From positions 313,396 to 377,395 of the forward strand of contig LSRX01000333.1 of the NCBI GenBank assembly GCA_001939145.1: DNA of 64,000 nt, written 5' to 3'. Below are positions 21,800-34,892 of this stretch, piece after piece (the stretch's first letter is position 1; each line of letters opens with the position of its first letter). The notes under the pieces were generated by a model. That model saw nothing but the letters and a program-made list of their open reading frames with translations. It had not been told where the DNA came from and searched no databases. The DNA comes from Symbiodinium microadriaticum (Eukaryota; Sar; Dinophyceae; Suessiales; Symbiodiniaceae). The position numbers were made by a program, and so were the translations under genes.

Positions 21800-23930
21800 T
21801 CATGTTCGTATGGCACCATGAAGCAATTACCCAACTAAAAGTGCTCCGAGAGAGCATAGAACCAGTAGTCTTGGGTTCGAGGGACGAAGTAGGTTTCGTG
21901 GCCATTGGCTTGTGGGCGACCTGCCGCCGATCACGGCAGCAATTAGATCGTGGCCGGGAGCAATGGCATAACAGGACGGATGAGGATGGATGAACCACAG
22001 AATCGTCTGCCAGGGGTTTGCCGAGTGTAATCCCATAGCTGGGTGCGGCAGTAAAAGGGTTAGCTGGCCCGCCAGCCATACAACGCCTTGCAGAGAGCTA
22101 CACGACTACAGCGACTCCGAGTGCTACTGAGACTACTCAGCCTGCAGACTGTGGAGTCTACGAACGAGCGGCTTGTCATTGCAAACATAAATAAGCTCCG
22201 TAAGAAGGAGGTCCAAACAAGAAACAACACTGGGACCAGGAGTGCAAGAGACGAAAGCAGTGCCCCGCATTGTCCGGCTCTTGTAAAAGCATGACTAAGG
22301 AAAGGCCTCCCAAAGCTTTTGCTGGATTGGCGTTCATGTTTCAGTCTAGCCTTGACTGGGAGGGAAACTACAAGAAGGAGAGCCTGGTTTCTTTTGCGAG
22401 TTTTGTCAGCCAGAAATACTGCTAGAACGGCTCAGACCTGGCCTGGTTTGCACATCACTTCGTGACGGTCAGACCTCTGTGCAACCTGTAGGGTTCCTAA
22501 GCCACCATGTGGGAAGTCTATCCTCATGCCTTCCGACAAGCAGTTTAGACAAACTCGTTGCCGTGCTTCGGCCCCGAAGCGTCATGACAAAAGCGCTCAG
22601 TCAGTACCGAGTGCACCTCCATGCCTTGCCGAATCACTAGCAGCATCTTGATTTGTGGGAGTTCCTGCAAGCATCTGTTGTCAGTCGTGGCAAGATGGAT
22701 CGTGAATGCGAGTTGCAAGAAGCACGGCGGTGACATCATCCGCTTTGGCATACTTTGGCTCAGAGGTGTGCTAAATTTTTCTCGCCATTTTTCTGGCCTC
22801 GGTTGGTGCCATGCTTGAGTACAGCAACGGGCGCTGGGTTCTCCAGGCACGTGGAGTTCGGGGAGTGTTGAGGTTGGGGGGTACGGAGTGCCTGTTGCAG
22901 ACCGCGACAAACACGCGGCCATCGGGGCAGCCGCGGTCTTTCGAGCGCTACAAGGTCGAAGATGACGGGGAGCAAATTTTTCTGGGAGTTGCAGACGTCA
23001 GTTGCTAAATTTCGGTTGCTCTCTGGAGGCAGGGAGTGCATCGGCCGTTGATACGGGCTTATCAGTGATTCTTGTGACTTCTGCGAGTCCTCGTCCCAGG
23101 CAGTCGCACCTGAAGCGGAACGCTTGCCGGAAGGAGGCACTGAGACCGACAAGACACTCACTAAAGGAAGCCTCAGACGAGCCTTCCTGTTGGATGGTGT
23201 GCGAGAGGGTTCTGGGGGAGAAAGCCTTGAGTTCTGGAAAAGTCAACAGTGGATGTAGCTGTGACTCCAGACATCTCCGTCAGGAGATGTCACTGCTACG
23301 AAGCTGGCGACCATGGGCTCCTGGTTTGCAAGCTGCAAGGCTTGGGCAAGGCTTGGGTCGTTGATTTGAGGGAAGCCTTAGGTGCCCTTCTCGCGGGCGG
23401 CGCTCGTGCCCGTCGCGGCCGAGCTGCACGGCAGGTGCCGAGGCCGGCGCTTTGGAGCCAACTGTTCCTTCGAGAGCTCCAGCGCAGCAACGGGCATTGG
23501 CTGTGGAGGCGCTTGTTTGGTGACCTGACGCAGACTCTGAACCCGCAGGGAGCCCTAACAACGTCCTTGAACTGCTGCGAGCACCCACTGAGGGCCCAGG
23601 AGAGCAGGCATATTGCTATCTATTGCAGAGGTGAGTGACATCCAGGCAAGCCGCAGATCTAAGGTTCTACGAGGCACCCGAAGTTCAGACAAAGAAGCGA
23701 TACACTCCTCAAGTCGAGGCTTGTCCTGCTTGCCTTTGGGCTTCATGTGGGGTTGTGGCTGCGGAACTGCAACAACGGTGAAGGGTAGTTTTTTTCGAAA
23801 GGTCAAAGTTGGCAGCTTGTGTCTGAAGGCACCAGGTGCCTTAAAGCCTTCGAGCTTAAAGGTCGTCTCCGCTCGTGTTTTCCTCCGCGACACCAGCGGA
23901 TCAGTACCTGACATCAGCCCCCAACTCTTT
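21800..23930. other. Region between the WD40 segments and SecA, unresolved
   Basis: No motif recognised. Two + strand stretches look coding by composition: around 22811-23000 (VLRLGGTECLL and SFERYKVEDDGEQIFLGVAD) and around 23241-23400 (VDVAVTPDISVRR and GKAWVVDLREALGALLAGG). They could be 3' exons of the WD40 gene or 5' exons and the targeting leader of SecA. Confidence 0.3.
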
Positions 23931-23935
23931 GTTGC

Positions 23936-26900
23936 ACAGGCGGTCAATGCGCTCGAAAGCGAGATGCAAGCGCGATCTGATGAAGAGCTGCGCATTGCAC
24001 TCAGACTCACGAAAATCGCCTGCTGCCTCCTGGAAATTGATTCAGGTTGCATCTGCGGATGCTTCTGTACCCCACGAGCTAGACAGTGTTTTCACACTCA
24101 TATTCCCTGTGCAGACTTGCCTCAAGACTGACGTTTCCACATCTTTGAGAGCGGCTAGAATACCATGTTCTGCTCTAGGGTTGCGTTTCTTGCGTACGTG
24201 AGGGTAATGGATGTAATGGCCTGGTGTGGCTGAAATCTGCCAGGTGAACTTACCAAGAGCCTGAAGAGCCGGGCTCAGGACAACCAGGACAGTTGCACAG
24301 CCGAATGTGAAGGTCAAGCACGCAGGATGTCGTGTCTCGTGACTCATGAGCGCCCTCCGGGCGGGTTGTGGTTCAGCAGGATTTCATTGTGGACATGGTG
24401 TGTGTTGGAGTCAGACAAATTCGCCAGAGGAGTCATTGGACTCGCTGCTGCCGGAGGCCTTCGCTCTAGTTCGAGAGGCGCAGCGGCTCGTGGTGCATTC
24501 GCATCTCTGCATATGATCAGCGCTTTTGAGTCTCGACCGCTGCGCAGATAGCATGGACAGGCCTCGGTGCGAGTGTTGGGCCTTCGGCACTTTGATGTCC
24601 AGCTAATGGGAGGCGGGTCCCGACAATATCTTGATGTCGCACAGGCCGCAAGTGACAGCATTCGCCTGTTTAACGTGATGGCCTTTCGGAGCAGTATCCT
24701 TCGAGCACCTAGGACTTGTGACTTGTGTGGCGCTTGGTGGAAGCGGAAGGTATCGCTCTCCACGAAGGCAACATTGCAGAGATGGGCACCGGTGAGGCCG
24801 AACTGCCACTGCCATCAGCTCTCAGCACCTGAGTTCCCGAAGGGCGCGTCGCACTATGTAATTCGAGTTCGTTGTAGTGGAGCGAAGTAAGTCTTAAGCG
24901 CAAGACTCTGACAGGGCAAAACCCTGGTCGCCATCCTAGCGGCATTCCTCAATGCCCTCAGCGGCAAGGTCTCGATCCATGCTGCATAGGTAATTCCTGG
25001 TTTCACTCGGGCTAGGCTTACTTCGAAGGGATCTTAGTAAAAAGCTTGTGCATGCAAGAGATCGAAGGTTTGGAGCGGCCTGTCTGAATCGCAGGGGGTG
25101 CATGTCGTCACCGTGAACGACTACCTTGCGCGGCGTGATGCAGAGTGGGTTGCTTGGCTTCAGACCAAGCACCAAGCCTTCTTTGAGACTGTGTACCGGA
25201 ACGTCAGAAAGCACAGCCACCGTGACTGCAGCAGCCACAGCCAGCAGCTCCTGTCTCCGTGGTCGCGTCGAAAGGCCAGAGGTTCCCGGCCCAGAAGCCG
25301 ATGGGAATTCTCCAAGTTCCAATGCCGAGAAGCGATGTCATCTTGCAGTTGCCAATGCGACTCCGGGGAGCTGTACACCTCTGAACAACTTTCGGCTGTT
25401 GATTGAAATGAATCCTTGCTGCTGAAAAGGTCCCGAAGGCCTCTGAAATGGCCCAGAAATGCCGTGCCGTGTAGTCGTAATCGTGGTTGTGCGGTGGGGG
25501 CGGGACGTGTGTGTGTGGACCCTGGGACCAAGGGCCCAAGAGATGCATAAAAAACCGTGCAGCAGGGGGGCTTCGTGAAGCATGTTGCCTTGCTCTTTCA
25601 GCTGTCTTGGATCGCACGGTGATGTGATGTCATGTTGAACCAGCACCTCCCACCACCTTGAGTTTGGAGTTGTTGAAGGCTTATTGTTTCAAGCATGTAA
25701 CTATGTGTTCTCGAGACCACCGCCACCACTGCCAGCAATGTTGGTGAACGATGCTGCTGATGATGATGTCACTCAATGATGATGGTTGTGGTGGTGATGA
25801 TGATGATTCAGATCGAAGCCGGGCCTGCCGGGCCTGCAGCAGCGGCACAACTGCTTACTAGAACGTTCAGACGAAGCACAAATAATCGGAGCGAAGTCCC
25901 ACAACCCCGCTCATGCCCAAAGTTTCGACATGTGGTGACTTGTCAACATGCCCCCCTACCCCGCGCGGGAACCGCTTCGGCTGCTCATTGCTCGGCAGCT
26001 TGTGACTCGTGTGCCATTGGGAACATCAACAGGGCATGGGGATTTGCACCAGATTGGGATGTTTATCTCACCTGCTTGTGGGAGGTTGGCCAGCCGCTTC
26101 GCTTCTTGGACATGTCGGTGGGCGTGGTACAGAGCCTCTGCCAGATTGGAATAACAGCAACCCACTCCCGCAGCGTTTGCACGGCACTGCATTCAGCTAG
26201 AGACTTGCATATCCATCGGACAGGGCCGCCATCAGCTAAAGCGGGATTTAGGTCTCGAGTTCATGCAGGGGGCAATTAGCAAGCTACTGATGGGCGAGTC
26301 TCAGATATGTCGGGCCGTGTACAATCGCCAGGATTGTTTGTCCTTCGAAGAAAACACCTAAACTACACGAGGAATGGGATGCCTGCTGACCAGAAGAAGA
26401 AGGCGTACAGGTGTGATGTCACCTATGTCACCAACAGCATCCTGGCGGCAAAATAAAGGTGCAAAGGGGGAACCGCCTTTGACATGGGCTGGTCTCGGCT
26501 TTGCCGACGAATGTGCCACATCGGCATCGGCATGGTTTCGCACCGCTGGACTCATCACGGCAAGCAGCTTCTGCACATCGATTTTCGGCACGCTGTTGGC
26601 TGAGGCGAGCTGGGTTTCGATTACCTCAGGGACCAGATGGCCCCGTCACCTTCGGATCTCTCTCTCCGAGAGGGTTCGCCGCGGCCTGGTGTGAAGGAGA
26701 GTGTGCAGGCTTCAGGTGCCAAAGTTGGTCGGTGTTGGAGCAGATTACATATTCGGGCAGCCGAAGGAATCTGACCTTGGGTTTCTCAGATCCTCACAGT
26801 CCTCAGGTTCAATTTTGCGGTGGTGGATGAGGTGGACTCGATCCTCGTCGATGAGGTGTGACACAGCTTGCTTTACAGCGCTGCACAAGCTCGAAGCATC

Positions 26901-29900
26901 AGGGCGTGCCGTGGTGAGGCGCGGACACCCCTCATCATCTCGGGCGTTGCTGAGAACTCACCGACGAAGTACCAGGCCCTCGATCGGATTTCCGATCAAG
27001 CTCTTGAGCACGGTTGGGGTCCGTTCTCCTCCGTCCTCAGAGACTCCATGTGGCTCCACCAGTGCCTCTGCACTGCACTTGTTTTCGATCGCCCGTCAGG
27101 TGGCCAGTGAGGTCTCCAAAGCGCTTCGGAAAGAGGCGGGCAAAGGATGTACAATGTGGATGTTAGTTGGACTCTTCTCTACTCTTCAGGTGCATTACAC
27201 GGTGGACGAGAAGCAGCGACAGTGTGTCCTGATCGAGGCAGCTGTGAATTTCTCCGTTCGTAATTAAGGATTTGCAAGGGAGACACCGAGGCCTGGGCCT
27301 GGAGAGGTCCCCCGCCCCATCCCTCGCTCTCCTGTCAGTGGTGTTGCACCCACGCACACCTGCATTCTTGCGCCAGGGAGGTGTCGACGCGGCAGAGAAG
27401 CTTCTAGGCAAGAACGACCTTTTCGATCCAGAGGACGTGCCCGCTCAAAGCATGATGCGGGATGTTCTCTTTCTCGGAATCGTTGTTGGGAGTTAACACT
27501 GACTGTGTCGAGTCCAGGATCCGTGGTTCCCCTTCATCACGAACGCATTGAACGCAAAGGAGCTGTACATTAAAGACAAGGCCGTGAAGATTGCGTTGGT
27601 TCTGAAGAGGACGGATAGCACTACCGCGCACCTTTCGCTTTAATTCGTCGGCGATTGCAGTACCAAAGCAAGTGAAAGCTGAACCCAAGTGCAGAATCCT
27701 CGGTAAGAAGGCCATGTACAGCAAAAGATACAATAACCTGGCTATGTCGAAGCGGCAGGCCTACATCGTCAAGCGCGGGGAGGTGATGCGACTCGTCTTG
27801 TGCAGGGTTAAGACAGAGTTCAAAGGCTAGAGCAGCAATCCATCAGCTCTAAGGATCGTGGACGAATTCACGGGACGCGTCATGGAGGGTCGACGATGGA
27901 GCAACGGACTTCATCAGGCTCGTGCTTGCGTTTTGTTGATTCTGCGTGGTGGTGTGCAGCTCCGAGCAGTTGTGTTGGCAGCTTGAAATTTTCTTCAGGC
28001 GATTGAGGCTAAGGAGAACGTGCAGATTCAGGCGGAGTCCGTCACACTGGCCAGCCGCTTGTCCGCTCTTATATGTCGTGCCTGGCTTCTCCTGCTGCCT
28101 GCACGCTCGTGTATTGTCGCACTTGCGGTTCGCTGACTCCCGAATCCAAATGCTTGGAGACTAGAGCCATCACGCATCAAGTCACGAGCCGCCACCCTAA
28201 GATCCTAGCGTAGCATGTCAAGTGCCGCAATCGGCCGAAGAAATCTTGTTGTCCCTGAACTGGCCAGGCATTTCGTACCAGTCTTTGTTCAGACTCTTCG
28301 ACAAGACCCTTGTCCGCAACAGATAGATCAGTCGACACAGGCGTCTCTTAGCAGAGTCGATGCCACAGAATCAGACCGAGAGCGTGCCCATGCCCTGTGC
28401 TTCCTGGGACCTGGGCCACGCGGTCACGCTTTACTGGGTGGCTGATGGCGGTCCGAGGCTCGGCGGAATGACCGGCACCGCTTTCACCGAAGCCAAAGAG
28501 TTCGAGGAGGTTTACAAGCTGAAGACGGTGCCTTGCCACGAAATCGGCCGCAAACCATCAGCCTCGCAGCCGTGAGATGCCTCAGGTCGTCGTCCCACCG
28601 AACCTGTCCAGGAGAGGGCCGAGGGTCTCACCGAAGCCCCGGTATGCGCCAACATAGCCTTAGCTGCAGGAAGCGCGAGGACAAGGATGATCAAGTCGGC
28701 GGCCAAGCTTCGTCGGCGATCGCCTGATCCTAAGACCTCAGTCCAGGTCTTTGTGGACGACATCGGCAAGTGGAAGGCTCCGTGCTTGAAGAACCTGCAG
28801 ATTTCGAGTGCAGAGAAGAAAGGACCTGGCCGCAAAGGAGGGATGTTCTTGAGTCGTGGCGGAAGGGAGAGGGCACATCCTATTCCTTGCGCAAATTTGA
28901 AAGTTGGGATGGGCAGCATGTCTCCACAAAACACCTTTTGGACTCCAAACCTTCGCAAGACAGGCAGGAAGTGTTTATGTGTCCCTTTATCTAGTCGGGT
29001 GAGGCTTGCGCCCGCGAGATCTCAAATGCCCACCGAATTGGTCGGCCTGTCCTCATCGGGACAACTAACGCCCCCTGGCTGAGAAGTGGGACGTGAATGC
29101 GTCTGGAGTAACTTGCGCTGAACATACGTAGATGTACCTTGAGATGTCGGGTCGGGGCAGGTTAGATCAAAGTCGTAGATCGCAAGGTGGAAAACTCCGA
29201 GATCATTGCAGAACTCCTCGATGCACTGGGAGTGCACGGTTCCCCAGTGAGAGCGGAGACCATGGCGTTGAGATGCGGTCACATTCCTGGAGTTCATTCG
29301 CTGGACATCGCCTTTTTTTCCGTCGTACTGCTCGTTCGGTTGCCTACTGGCCTGTGCGGCAACACCTATAACCCGCCACCCTAGTGTACTGTATCCTTAT
29401 AAGGATTAAGGACGACCAGAGCTTCGACAGGCTCATATGGTAGCAACTGACAGACAGCCCTGCGAGTGCTTACAAACAGCCGTAGGTAGTACCCTATTCT
29501 GATGAAGCAGACCCATGGATCCATACGTGTTGCTGGTCTTGCAGATCATGCAGCCGTAGCAAACCAGGGAAGTTAGCCAGTCAAGCCTACAAACCAAACT
29601 AAAGGCGAAGACATGATCTTGAAAAGTGAGGATTGCATCGATGTGCACGTATCTACAGGAGTGGCTAGGTCTTCAATCTTTGTGAATGCATTTCAGCTGA
29701 TGCTTTGCCCAAGTAAATCGGTCATAATGGGCTTGCAGCTTCTCACACATCGTAGTAGCAGTGGATCCAAAGAACTGCAGGGCATACCAGCTCCTCAATG
29801 CCAAGCCTGAGAACGTAGCTCGGGAGACAGAGATCGTGGCTTCCAGTGGCCGCAAGTATGCCTGATGCCTACGATGCAGAAGTCTTTCTTGCATCTGTGG

Positions 29901-32520
29901 TTGAACGTACGGTTGGTTTCGTAGATGTGGGTCGCGAACCCAGGCTGTCACGATCGCGACCAACATGGCAGGGCGAGGCTGCGGCGAAGGTGTTCAGTTG
30001 GGGGCACCTGGGGGATCCGAGAGCTGCCAGGAACCGACATTCTGCTCGGTGGCAACCCCACTATGATGGCTCGGCTTCGATTGCGTGAGGCGGCATTCTT
30101 CCTTGCTTGCGCCAGTCTGAACGACTGCCAGATCGCACGGCGCGTGTCTTTTGCTGTCGGAGTATCATCCCAACCATGCTTATCATAGCCACAAAAGAGT
30201 TCGTGTCGTAGTTGTCGTTGCCACCAGCACCAGCACCTCTTTGCGGCAGCTGGGTCGGTACAGTGTTGATCGGGTTTAAGGCTAGGGAGCACAGGGTCAA
30301 TACAGGCCTACAGTAGATTCCGAAGCCTAGCCCTCAAAATCAAAACATCCCAAGCTGTCGAAGGCTTCGGTCTTCAGCATCAACTCTGCAGGTCTTTGGA
30401 GTTTAGGGTTTAGGGTCTGCAGAAGTACCTAGGTATTGTTTGAGCGCTGAAGCGTTTCTGGATGCTCGGTCCCAAAGATCCCCAAGAAAACGAGAAATCC
30501 TTGCGGCCCGAAGAGTCCTGCTGCAAGACTGCAAGCTACGCGAGGAGCTTTACGGCAAGCTCTTCCCTCGCAAGTCCTGGGCCAGGGCCCTACCCAGCCC
30601 TACAAACGAAAGAAGCGCCGACTGGTGCTGGCTGGAACAGCGCTTGCTGCAATCTGCTAAGTCTTCCACTCCCGAGTGTACGGAACACCTCTGCCCATGC
30701 AGCGCTCCAGAACGAAGTCTAAGTCTTGCAACTTTGCGCCACGAGTCTTCGGCTGGAAAAACGCACACGGCGTAATCGTTGAGCTGGAGGCTATGCCCGA
30801 GGAGTTCTACCCAGTGGATCTTACATCCGAGCTGCAGAAGCTTGTGCCTCTCCGCATTTGCTGCTTGTGTGCGAGCCGCCGGGGTGGTGGCATTCACAGG
30901 TCGAGGGCGATAGGCTACTTTGAGAAATCCTCCGGGTCTGCGCAGCTGAAGCCCAAAACTCTGCGAGAAATCGCTTGGCAGGTAGATGATGCGGTGGCCG
31001 GAACGGTGGAGGCCACGGGAGAGCGAGCGAGCTTCGAAGCTTTTCCGAGTTAGAGTCGGCCGCTAGGCCGCTAGGCAGGGCGACAACATGACTGGCATCA
31101 GAACTTCTCGTTCCACACCCGCCAGGCTTGGACTCCGAAAGAGACCGATCTGAAGCCAACATCTCTCGAGGCTCGAAGTGGACGCAGTTCTGGTCTGCTG
31201 TAGCAGGTTCTGGTTTTTAGAATTGATGCAGGGGGTGTTTGCACAGTTGTGGAAAGACAGATGGTCGTGATTTGTTCGGCACAGACAGGTGCGTCTTTCA
31301 TTGTGTGACCCACTAGACCGTAAACGACAGCCCCTGGAAGGCTGCAGAGCAGATCGTTGCCCAGGCGGCTGCGAAGCGTTTGCAGAACACGTCGGTCATG
31401 GGAGTCTCCACATGCGAACCGAGAAACCACATGGATCCACCACCTTTGAACACTCTGACAGGGACGGCTGACAGAGCTCGAAGCCGAGGACCACAAATCG
31501 CTCCATTCTCCGTCACATTCTCCGTCAGTTCCGATCAGAGCCTCCAGCCAGATGTGGTTGGCCTAAACGCAACCCGCCGCTGGGCTTTCGCGAGCCTGTG
31601 TCAGTTGTCGCGTGTGACAGGAGCGCTTGTCTTTGGCATGCGAGAAGGCACCTACCAGTGATGAGGCGAAGCGCAGTTGGGGTTGGGCATGGAGGAGGCG
31701 ATTTCAGAGATCAACTGCATGAAGTCTTTGGCATAGATTTCTGGGAGTATATGCAGTGGCTCTCGATGTCCCACCGGACACTTACAGGAGACGCTTGGGG
31801 GGGGGGGAGATCGGCTGCCATGTGCACCGACCGACACACAGATGTTTGCGGGCATGCTTTCCCTCACTTGCTGGCATGGAATTTTCTTGCAGATGTATGC
31901 GCCGGCGACGGATTGCTCATGCTCTGAAGTCCCGTGTCCAGGCGATTCTCCAGCTCCGTGAGGCCTACAAGGCCTTGACAGCACACTACAAGCAGGCCGG
32001 ACCAACCCGGTGGATGGAAAGCTTCAGCATGGGCAGCAAGCTGCTCTCTTCGCAAACCTGAACTGTAAGAATTTGAAGCTGTGCCGGGTTCCGCAGATTA
32101 CCGATCTCGAGAAGGAGGAAGTCAAGGCCTTGGGAGGACTCTTGGTGCTCTCCCCAGCTGCCCAGGAGTGCCGGCCTGCACCCTGCCAACGCAGGCACGA
32201 CCGATTTCCGGGGCTCTCTGATTGCCTGAGGTGCTGGGCACCGAGCGACACGAGTCGCGGCGCATCGACAACCAGCTTCGTGGCCGCTGTGCCCGCACCC
32301 CGAAAATGCTCTCAGAGCAAAGGGAGCATCGCAAGTGGCGCGACACGCACGGAGATGCCGAGGCCCGACAAGGAGACCCCGGAGAAACGCGATTTTTTCT
32401 CAGCCTGGCGCCAAGATCCGGGTCCGGCTGGGTCCGGCTGCAGGCCCTGTTCACTGCAGTTTGCCATTGACCTTGCCAAGGTTTGAACGACACAATTTTC
32501 CGCATCTTCGGAGGCTTCCT
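23936..32520 (+). CDS. secA: SecA preprotein translocase ATPase, about 30 small exons
   Basis: ATP-driven motor that pushes unfolded proteins through a SecY channel. In algae a nuclear- or plastid-encoded SecA serves the thylakoid. Family motifs appear in order on the + strand: [17 protein letters not shown] (about 23942-23992); [16 protein letters not shown] (24430-24477); [13 protein letters not shown] (to 24612); [14 protein letters not shown] plus GKTLVA, the Walker A site (24750-24796 and 24915-24968); [15 protein letters not shown] (25095-25148); [15 protein letters not shown] (to 26436); [11 protein letters not shown] (from 26605); [13 protein letters not shown], Walker B (to 26855); ARTPLIISG (26919 on); [15 protein letters not shown] (about 27850-27895); SYQSLFRLF (about 28269); [18 protein letters not shown] (about 28464-28517); [12 protein letters not shown] (about 29034); [11 protein letters not shown] (about 29948); [10 protein letters not shown] (about 30031-30060); EEVKALGGL (about 32118); [19 protein letters not shown] (about 32229-32286); [14 protein letters not shown] (about 32367-32408); TIFRIFGG (about 32494-32517). 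The start and the C-terminal end (helical scaffold, zinc tail) were not traced. Several junctions need GC donors. Confidence 0.85.
25747..25812. repeat. GAT-rich microsatellite
   Basis: Interrupted gatgatgat/ggtggtg tract inside the longest resolved SecA intron (25149-26084). Confidence 0.75.
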
Positions 32521-34880
32521 CTGGCTGCAAGTTTGCCAGCCAGTGGATGGCGCTCGACCTGCGAGTTTGCACTGTCGCGAGAAGATAGAAAGACAGCGGC
32601 TTTTGATTGTCCGTACTTGACTGTTGGCTGCAGTGGTGGCCGTGCAGGCGACAACATCAAGAACATGATGAGCCATGCTGGCCTGTAGATTATTCCACAG
32701 AGATGTTCGAGCGAGGCTTGGTTGTGGCATCTGCCATGCTGCTGTCCTCAGAAGATGTCGAGTCCAGGACTCGTCTAAATGTAGCCACACTCGCCGCTAC
32801 CCCCAGTAGTGCATTAAAAATGTTGTGCTTGAAGAACTACTTGTACTACAACGCTCTTGGATGGCTCGGTGACGAGTCGGCAACAGAAACATGTCTTCAA
32901 TATGCTTCAGGGGCTGGAGCTGGAGTTTGAGCCTTGCGAGGGGTACAAGCGAAGAGTCTTGAACGAGGAGAAAGAGGTATGTTATTCAAGCGTGAATGAG
33001 TCGTGCCGAAGCGTTCGTGCCAGAAGCGATGAGCCTCAGCCAGCCGGAAGACACCCCGCTGGAGTGCGGCGCCACGTGCGATGGGATTGCGCGAAGTAAC
33101 TCAGGGGCATTTCAGAGAGGTCCGGCCTTCTCTCCAACTCCCTCGAGGAAGCGCAGAAGAAGGTGGGTTATCGCCTTATCGCTTGTGGCTCCTGGCGCAG
33201 AGAAGTTCCGAAGCAACAAGGGTAAGGGCTGTCCTCCCTCCACGCATACATTCATGCATACGTAAATTAACATCTGCAGGGTTGGGGCGTTGTCCATGCT
33301 ACTGTGCATTGTCTGTTGACTTGTAGATGATGCAGCAGTTGCAGACTGGTCTTCCAGGCATGGATGGTTTGTGTAATGCGCCAGCTTCTGCTTAAAGCAT
33401 GGGAGACTGCGCGAGAAAAACCCACATCAATTGAAGCGCTCATTGGAGCCATAGCTCCAATGCAGGCCCACGCCGAATAAGCTCCCCGCCAGCCAAGCTA
33501 CACTTTCACCGAGTGAGTCACGAATCGCCGAAAGTTAGTGCATCTGGGATTGGCCAAACAGCGAGTTGCACAGGGTCGTGGCCAGGCATGATCCGGCTAT
33601 CCCAGCCCCATCCAAACCACAGTGCTGCACAAGGCGTCACCGCCATTCCGAAGCCTCCAAGCCCCAGCCGAAAGCAAAGAGCCCGTGTCGCCGTGTCGCC
33701 ATGGGTCTGCTTTAAGCCGCGTGTTTGCGGGTCATGGTTCGGGTGCTCTGCTTCTGCGTGCGGAGCTCAGCATCTTAGCAGCAAGCAGCAGAAACTCCAC
33801 GTAATCAAAGCTGCGCCCAGTTGACTGTTCTTCTGACGGTGCTGGTCTTCCTTGCTGCGAAGGTCCGGGCACAAGGGGTGTAGCGAGGATTCTGAGCCGC
33901 TCTTGCATGCGAGCCCTAAAATCCTCGCTTTGCAGCTTGGACTGCTGTACCTCTTCGGCTTTCAAGACTGGGTCACGCCGCCCATCTCAGGCCTTGACAA
34001 CGCGCGTCGCTGCGCTTACAGCTGTGCTAACCGCTTTGCCTACAGTGCTTGCGCTTCTGGGGATGCGCTTCAATGGCATGTCGCTGCAGACCTGGATGTT
34101 CCAACGCCGAGCTCTGAAGAGCCGGTGACGCAGAGCACCTTGCTTGAACGCTTAGTTGGCGGAGATCCGGTGCCAGGGCTGTCTTTGGGACGCTCATGAC
34201 GGAGCTTTTGCTTCACGTTTGAACGGCCAACCTAGTACATCAGAATTCCTTTCACTGCTTGGTGATGTGAGTGTCGCAAGATGTAATGTAGAGCTGGTAG
34301 GTCGAAGGGTCTCCAAGGTAGAGCCAGGCATCCATATACCTGTCAGGTGCTGCACACCTCGAAGCATTGCAGGCTCCGGGTGTTTCGCGTGTTTGCCTTC
34401 AGATTCAAGTCAGGCAGCTTGAAGGTTGCAACGGACTCAAGATGTAGCTGCGCTGAAGCCTCATCGAATCCTGTTGAAATCGGAAAACATCAGGCCAACT
34501 ACAGCATGGATTCTACATGCACCCTGGTTTTGATGGAGGGTCTGCGACATGGGAGAGTGGCCGCGCAGCCGAGTTCTGGACCCGCAGGAGCTACGCCGCG
34601 GCAATGCGAAAGCAGCCCTTGCAAAAGCAAGAGGCGGGTTTTGTGGAGTCGAGTGAAGGGCGAGGGAAGGGCGTTTGCATCCAGCGGGCCCTCGCTTCCC
34701 GTTCAAAAGCCGGCTCTTCTTCCCGGTCCTAGAGGGCCAAACGGTCACTATGGCATCACTATGGCCCTTTCCGTAAGCAGGTCGGAATTCGCAGGGTCAA
34801 CAGTAAGTGCCCTCTCATTTCGCCTCTGTAAAATCCCAAGGTGCTCCACACTTTGATTTGTGTAGCGCGAAGAAACGTCC
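32520..34880. other. Region between SecA and the Sel1-repeat gene, unresolved
   Basis: Should contain the last SecA exons and the start of the next gene. No motif could be followed. A + strand stretch at about 33960-34090 (ALTTRVAALTAVLTALPTVL) is hydrophobic enough for a membrane segment or signal anchor, but its frame is not confirmed by neighbours. Confidence 0.3.
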
Positions 34881-34892
34881 TTCTGGGTCTTG

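Noticed and set aside
31652..32198. - strand frames opposite the SecA region
   Set aside because: They overlap + strand SecA coding segments with clear motifs and show no conserved pattern.
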